Shown here piece after piece: positions 6,762 through 8,451 of a DNA stretch of 8,451 nucleotides. The notes under the pieces were generated by a model. That model searched no databases. It saw only the letters and a list, made by a program, of their open reading frames with translations, and was not told where the DNA came from. The DNA is from an uncultured Dyadobacter sp. (lineage in GTDB: Bacteria; Bacteroidota; Bacteroidia; Cytophagales; Spirosomataceae), in NCBI GenBank assembly GCA_937880795.1, contig CALGRQ010000394.1, positions 1-8,451 of the forward strand, given 5' to 3'. The position numbers were made by a program, and so were the translations under genes. Positions within the stretch are counted from its first letter, which is position 1, and every line of letters begins with the position of its first letter.

Positions 6762-6832
6762 CTTAATCAAGGTTAATGCCTTAGTTTTCAAACTATACCG
6801 TGCCTAAACCATGTGTAAATGATTAATTACTG

Positions 6833-6840
6833 TAGTTTTG
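6833..6840 (+). promoter_or_regulatory. Probable -7 box for the ubiE-porT unit
   Basis: TAGTTTTG fully matches TAnnTTTG. No clear TTG -33 element is seen at the right distance. Transcription should begin near 6847, about 22 nt before ATG 6869. This speaks against an in-frame TTG at 6854 as the start. Confidence 0.5.
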
Positions 6841-6868
6841 TATATATTTTATTTTGACGCAATTCACA

Positions 6869-7591
6869 ATGAGTGTAGTACCCTATAAAGACAAAGACGG
6901 TAGCAAGAGAGAGCAGGTAGCCGAAATGTTCGATAACATCTCACCTAAATACGACTTACTCAATCATTTGCTTAGTGGAGGGGTTGATATTTACTGGCGA
7001 AAAAAGGCCATCAAATTGCTCAAAAAGCAACAACCGAAGGTAATCCTGGATATAGCCAGTGGTACAGGAGATTTTGCCATTGAAGCACTTTCCTTAAAGC
7101 CCGAAAAAATTATTGGTGTCGATATTTCCGAAGGAATGCTGGCCGTAGGGCGAGAAAAAGTTAAAAAACTAGGCAAGGAAAATATCATCACCTTACAAAG
7201 TGGTGATTCCGAAAACTTGTCGTTTCAAAACAATTATTTCGACGCCGTGATCGTTTCATTTGGAGTGAGGAATTTCCAGAATTTGCTGGCCGGACTCACT
7301 GAAATGAACCGTGTTATGAAGCCCGATGGAACCTGTGTAGTGGTAGAGTTTTCCAAACCTCGCAGCTTTCCATTCAAGCAACTTTATAATTTTTATTTCA
7401 AATACATATTACCCTTAATTGGTAAAACCGTCTCAAAGGACAGTTCGGCCTATACCTACCTCCCAGAATCGGTACAGGCATTCCCAGATGGCGAGGCCTT
7501 TATCGAAATTTATAAAAAAGCAGGTTTTAAAAATACCAAATGCATACCACTAACCTTCGGGATCTGTACAATTTACATTGGTCAAAAGTAA
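6869..7591 (+). CDS. ubiE: Demethylmenaquinone methyltransferase UbiE/MenG
   Basis: This SAM-dependent enzyme methylates demethylmenaquinone to menaquinone, the last step for the respiratory quinone of Bacteroidota. The 240-residue protein starts MSVVPYKDKDG, as Bacteroidota UbiE proteins do. An in-frame TTG at 6854 would add five residues, but it lies almost at the predicted transcription start and is less likely. Visible features are the EMFDNISPKYD segment, VDIYWRKKA, SAM motif I LDIASGTGDF (60-69), the GVDISEGML acidic-loop strand, GDSENLSF (112-119), FGVRNF (131-136, a UbiE signature), a MNRVMKPDGT motif, SKDSSAYTYLPESV and the final TFGICTIYIGQK. Length is normal for the family. Its 3' end overlaps porT by 52 nt. 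This ubiE-porT order is one I know from other Bacteroidota. Confidence 0.95.
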   Translation: MSVVPYKDKDGSKREQVAEMFDNISPKYDLLNHLLSGGVDIYWRKKAIKLLKKQQPKVILDIASGTGDFAIEALSLKPEKIIGVDISEGMLAVGREKVKKLGKENIITLQSGDSENLSFQNNYFDAVIVSFGVRNFQNLLAGLTEMNRVMKPDGTCVVVEFSKPRSFPFKQLYNFYFKYILPLIGKTVSKDSSAYTYLPESVQAFPDGEAFIEIYKKAGFKNTKCIPLTFGICTIYIGQK

Positions 7592-8274
7592 TTCTGATTG
7601 CTTTTGTTTTATTGAGTCTTACCGTTCAGGATGCCAGTGCCCAAGGACAAGGTTACAGGCGGAAGCATTTGGAATATTACGACGACAAACCTATACACTA
7701 CGGGATATTGTTCGCAATGCCTACTACCCGATATAAAATTGAGCATAATAGCACTTTTATGTCGACTGATAGCGCCTTTGCGATACAATCACCTCGGAAT
7801 ACCGCATTCCGAATGGGCTTTATCGTTAATGCATTTCTGACAGAGCGTTTTGATATCCGACTGACCCCATCCGTTTCGCTTTACGATCGTCAGATAAAAT
7901 ACAGTTATCCCAACAGTCAGAAGGTTGAGAAGCGGGAATCTACCTGGATTGAATTTCCATTGCTATTAAAGTATAAATCGGAGCGCCGGGTTAACTCGCG
8001 TATGTACCTCGTTGCAGGAATGTCTATGGCCATTGAAACCAACGTCAGACGTGGACGTGGAGGCAATGCCGGAACGCTAGATACAAAGTCTACCGACTTC
8101 ACCATAGACTATGGTGTGGGTTATGAACGCTTCTTTGAGTTTTTTAAATTCAGTCCTGAACTCAGATTTTCGCATGGTATTGGAAACGTTTTTCAACCTT
8201 CTGCAAATTCTTTAAGTAAAGGAATTAATAAATTGAGCACACACACTGTAACTCTCTACCTAAATTTTGAATAA
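7540..8274 (+). CDS. porT: PorT/SprT-family outer-membrane protein of the type IX secretion system
   Basis: PorT (SprT in gliding flavobacteria) is an outer-membrane beta-barrel needed for type IX secretion of gingipains, adhesins and similar cargo. The 244-residue product has a signal peptide with a rather long n-region, MHTTNLRDLYNLHWSK, then VILIAFVLLSLTV and an ASA-Q site with likely cleavage between Ala34 and Gln35. The mature part shows HYGILFAMPTTRYKIEH, FRMGFIVNAFLTERFDIRLTPSVSLYDR split by turns, WIEFPLLLKYKSERR, MYLVAGMSMAI, TDFTIDYGVGYERFF, FSPELRFSHGI and a last strand ending LYLNFE, all fitting PorT-like barrels. Length equals that of known PorT proteins. The only ATG in frame near the signal peptide is 7540, which makes a 52-nt overlap with ubiE. 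The position directly after ubiE strongly supports the call. The cell is therefore likely to have a type IX system elsewhere. Confidence 0.85.
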   Translation: MHTTNLRDLYNLHWSKVILIAFVLLSLTVQDASAQGQGYRRKHLEYYDDKPIHYGILFAMPTTRYKIEHNSTFMSTDSAFAIQSPRNTAFRMGFIVNAFLTERFDIRLTPSVSLYDRQIKYSYPNSQKVEKRESTWIEFPLLLKYKSERRVNSRMYLVAGMSMAIETNVRRGRGGNAGTLDTKSTDFTIDYGVGYERFFEFFKFSPELRFSHGIGNVFQPSANSLSKGINKLSTHTVTLYLNFE

Positions 8275-8293
8275 TTTTTTCGTTGACAATCAG

Positions 8294-8322
8294 AACTTTA
8301 AAAAAAAGTTTAAATTTTTTTT
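8294..8322 (+). terminator. Weak AT-rich hairpin and T-run after porT
   Basis: AACTTT (8294-8299) and AAAGTT (8305-8310) can pair around AAAAA. TAAA and then eight T (8315-8322) follow. The stem is short and A+T-rich, so it would be a weak terminator for the ubiE-porT transcript. Confidence 0.4.
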
Positions 8323-8332
8323 CACTCAATAG

Positions 8333-8363
8333 TTGCATGGTAAAATAAAAGAGTGAATATTTG
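8333..8363 (+). promoter_or_regulatory. Probable promoter of the tRNA-Val gene
   Basis: TTG at 8333-8335, a 20-bp spacer and AATATTTG at 8356-8363 match the TTG/TAnnTTTG arrangement with one mismatch. GCACC follows, as in many strong Bacteroidota promoters. Transcription should start near 8370, about 30 nt before the tRNA. A 7-bp inverted repeat, TTCACTC (8321-8327) and GAGTGAA (8351-8357), brackets the TTG element and touches the -7 box. Confidence 0.6.
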
Positions 8364-8400
8364 CACCACCAAACGACAGGGACAAAAGAAAAAAAAGAAA

Positions 8401-8451
8401 GGGAGTTTAGCTCAGTTGGTTCAGAGCATCTGCCTTACAAGCAGAGGGTCG
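8401..8451 (+). tRNA. tRNA-Val (anticodon UAC), 5' part cut by right window edge
   Basis: The first 51 nt of a tRNA are present. They comprise acceptor strand GGGAGTT (8401-8407), TA, D stem GCTC/GAGC, anticodon stem TCTGC/GCAGA (8429-8433 and 8441-8445) and loop CTTACAA with anticodon TAC at 8436-8438, which reads valine codons GUA and, with wobble, others. The sequence ends in the variable loop, so the T arm and 3' acceptor strand lie outside the window. Confidence 0.93.

Noticed and set aside
6768..6775. TAACCTTG on the minus strand as promoter of the outer-membrane protein gene
   Set aside because: It matches seven of eight positions, but the only upstream TTTG is 13 bp away, too close for a -33 element.
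6708..6791. A 28-codon N-terminal extension of the outer-membrane protein
   Set aside because: It would place a long, non-signal-like stretch before a good signal peptide, and it is in AT-rich DNA with hairpin and promoter-like features.

Overview
The window looks like an ordinary stretch of core chromosome from a Bacteroidota bacterium, probably of the Cytophagales or a close relative. This rests on several things seen in the sequence. Promoters of the TAnnTTTG type precede several genes, and starts lack Shine-Dalgarno sites. A long, Bacteroidota-type amidophosphoribosyltransferase is present, and a ubiE gene runs directly into a PorT/SprT gene of the type IX secretion system. The exact genus cannot be told from this sequence.

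Left part (1-2600): the N-terminal 105 codons of recO (DNA recombination mediator) run leftward off the window edge. Divergently, after a 328-bp gap, comes a 630-residue PurF-like amidophosphoribosyltransferase that ends at a strong hairpin terminator. The gap holds a perfect 18-bp palindrome at the recO promoter and a TATCTTTG promoter box for the purF-like gene.

Middle part (2600-5930): a small secreted DUF6265-like protein converges on a leftward, stand-alone PD-(D/E)XK nuclease-fold protein. A 13-bp perfect inverted repeat with a T-rich tail lies inside the 3' coding end of the nuclease gene and may terminate the DUF6265-like gene. Next is a rightward two-gene unit: a phytanoyl-CoA dioxygenase (PhyH)-family Fe(II)/2-oxoglutarate oxygenase and a GT14 core-2/I-branching-type glycosyltransferase. 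These two probably build or modify a surface glycan or small glycoconjugate, but the substrate cannot be read from the sequence.

Right part (5930-8451): a leftward outer-membrane beta-barrel protein is divergent from ubiE (menG; menaquinone methylation). ubiE overlaps porT by 52 nt. A weak AT-rich terminator follows, then a promoter and the first 51 nt of a tRNA-Val(UAC) gene that is cut by the window edge.

I see no mobile element, CRISPR array, phage gene or clear new system. The points most worth a second look are the recO palindrome, the altered glutaminase motifs of the PurF-like enzyme, the terminator-like repeat inside the nuclease gene, the lone nuclease itself, and the PhyH-GT14 pair.
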